Assembly: GCA_021443125.1 (NCBI GenBank)
Contig: JABUUQ010000002.1
Location: 530,418-536,237 of the forward strand
Reading direction: 5' to 3'
DNA length: 5,820 bases
Source of the DNA: Bacteroidales bacterium
GTDB lineage: Bacteria; Bacteroidota; Bacteroidia; Bacteroidales; P3
Shown: positions 5,111-5,820 of the stretch, piece by piece
How positions within the stretch are numbered: position 1 is the first letter of the stretch
Layout: every line of letters begins with the position of its first letter
Translations under genes and position numbers: made by a program
The notes under the pieces: model-generated
Database searches by the model: none
Seen by the model: the letters and a program-made list of their open reading frames with translations, nothing else
Told to the model about the DNA's origin: nothing

Positions 5111-5820
5111 TATTTGAGTATTGCTTGTGGTAGAAATGTGATTAAATCTTCTGCTATCAAACTTTTTTCTCCTAACTGCTCTTTGGCCAAATCGCCACTT
5201 AGTGCATGAAGATAGACACCTATTTTTGCAGCTTCCAAAGTTGAAAAACCTTGAGCAAGTATGCCCAGAATTATTCCTGTAAGCACATCGCCACTTCCTG
5301 CTGTCGCCATTCCAGCATTGCCCAAAATGTTGTAGAATTCTTCTCCTTGTGGATTGGCAATAACTGTCATACCGCCTTTCAAAACAATTATAGTTCCTTT
5401 TTCTTTGGCAATTTTTTGAATAAGTACTATTCTCTCCCTATAATCCATTTTGCCGAAAAGCCTTTCAAATTCTTTGGGATGAGGAGTAAGTATTGTTTTG
5501 TCGTTCAAAAGGTTTGTAAAGTCAGGAATTTGTGCCAAAAGATTTAGTCCGTCAGCATCAATAACCAAAGGCTTATTGTTTATTTTCAACAAGTTTTCCA
5601 ACGCTTTTTTGCTTTCGTCTTTTGTGTCTAATCCAGGACCTATGCCGATAGCATCATACTTTGCCAGATTCAAATCAAGGCAAGTGAAAAATTCTTCGTT
5701 TTCATCTACACTTACCATAGCCTCTGGGACAGATATTTGCATGATATCGTAAAGTTTTTTGGGAATATGGGTTGTTATTAGTCCGCAACCAACTCTCAAA
5801 CAGGCTTTTGTGGCTAAGAT
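5110..5820 (-). CDS. nnrD: ADP- or ATP-dependent NAD(P)H-hydrate dehydratase domain (Nnr/YjeF C-terminal), 5' end outside window
   Basis: The enzyme converts the damaged cofactor NAD(P)HX back to NAD(P)H using ADP or ATP. In bacteria this ribokinase-like domain is usually fused to an N-terminal NAD(P)HX epimerase domain, giving about 500 residues; only the last 236 are here. The frame is open to the right edge (ATKACLRVGCGLITTHIP), so the TTG at 5799 is not a real start: homology to the family continues upstream of it. Family blocks in order are VPEAMVS, IGIGPGLDT, LVIDADGLNLL, ILTPHPKEFERLFG, IVLKGGMTVIA, NAGMATAGSGDVLTG (nucleotide-binding and catalytic Asp in GSGD) and VYLHALSGDLA. The stop overlaps the ruvC start by one base, so the two genes form an operon. 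The pairing with ruvC has no evident functional logic. Confidence 0.95.
   Translation of the reverse strand: MLATKACLRVGCGLITTHIPKKLYDIMQISVPEAMVSVDENEEFFTCLDLNLAKYDAIGIGPGLDTKDESKKALENLLKINNKPLVIDADGLNLLAQIPDFTNLLNDKTILTPHPKEFERLFGKMDYRERIVLIQKIAKEKGTIIVLKGGMTVIANPQGEEFYNILGNAGMATAGSGDVLTGIILGILAQGFSTLEAAKIGVYLHALSGDLAKEQLGEKSLIAEDLITFLPQAILK

Noticed and set aside
5797..5799. TTG start giving a 229-residue NAD(P)HX dehydratase
   Set aside because: The frame stays open to the window edge and the residues upstream (ATKAC before LRVGCG) continue the family pattern, so the gene is cut by the edge and does not start here.
1..5820. CRISPR array, insertion sequence, tRNA or rRNA
   Set aside because: I saw no regularly spaced repeats with unique spacers, no transposase-like frame, no terminal inverted repeats with target duplication, and no tRNA or rRNA signature; genes pack the window with gaps of 117 bp or less.

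Overview
The window is a run of six genes, all on the minus strand. It most likely comes from a low-GC member of the Bacteroidota. Four things point there: a secreted subtilase with a type IX secretion (T9SS) C-terminal sorting tail, two promoters that fit the Bacteroidota pattern (TTTG or CTTG, 19-20 nt, TAnnTTTG), AT-rich leaders with no Shine-Dalgarno sequence, and a RuvC with a Lys-rich C-terminal tail ending in an SSW-xx-F motif. All five stop codons of complete genes and the one of the 5'-truncated gene are TAA. Genus or family cannot be told from this stretch.

Reading in the direction of transcription (high to low coordinates): the window opens inside the NAD(P)HX dehydratase domain of an Nnr-type metabolite-repair enzyme (5110-5820, 5' end outside). 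It overlaps ruvC (4526-5110) by one base in a TAATG stop-start. A 117-bp gap follows; it holds degenerate tandem repeats, a compound hairpin that may end the nnr-ruvC transcript, and a promoter for glutaminase (3497-4411). Thirty-two bases further on comes a 715-residue secreted S8 protease with a T9SS tail (1317-3464), probably co-transcribed with the glutaminase. An 84-bp gap carries a near-ideal Bacteroidota promoter for gcvH (852-1232), the lipoyl carrier of the glycine cleavage system. gcvH is closed by a strong intrinsic terminator (794-831). Beyond it lie a small VanZ-like membrane protein (339-785) and the N-terminus of a membrane-anchored coiled-coil protein, probably RmuC (1-266, 3' end outside).

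The genes are mostly housekeeping and do not form one pathway. RuvC and the putative RmuC both concern DNA recombination but lie in separate transcription units. The protease and glutaminase could together release and use amino acids, which is inference from adjacency only.

I found no convincing new system, CRISPR array, mobile element or RNA gene. The points most worth checking are: (1) a 19-base sequence that is identical at the stop codons of two unrelated genes, vanZ and ruvC; (2) the compound hairpin and degenerate repeats overlapping the glutaminase promoter; (3) a VanZ start codon that falls in the loop of the gcvH terminator, which moves the real start to 785; and (4) a large domain inserted between the oxyanion Asn and the catalytic Ser of the protease, together with altered motif neighbours.
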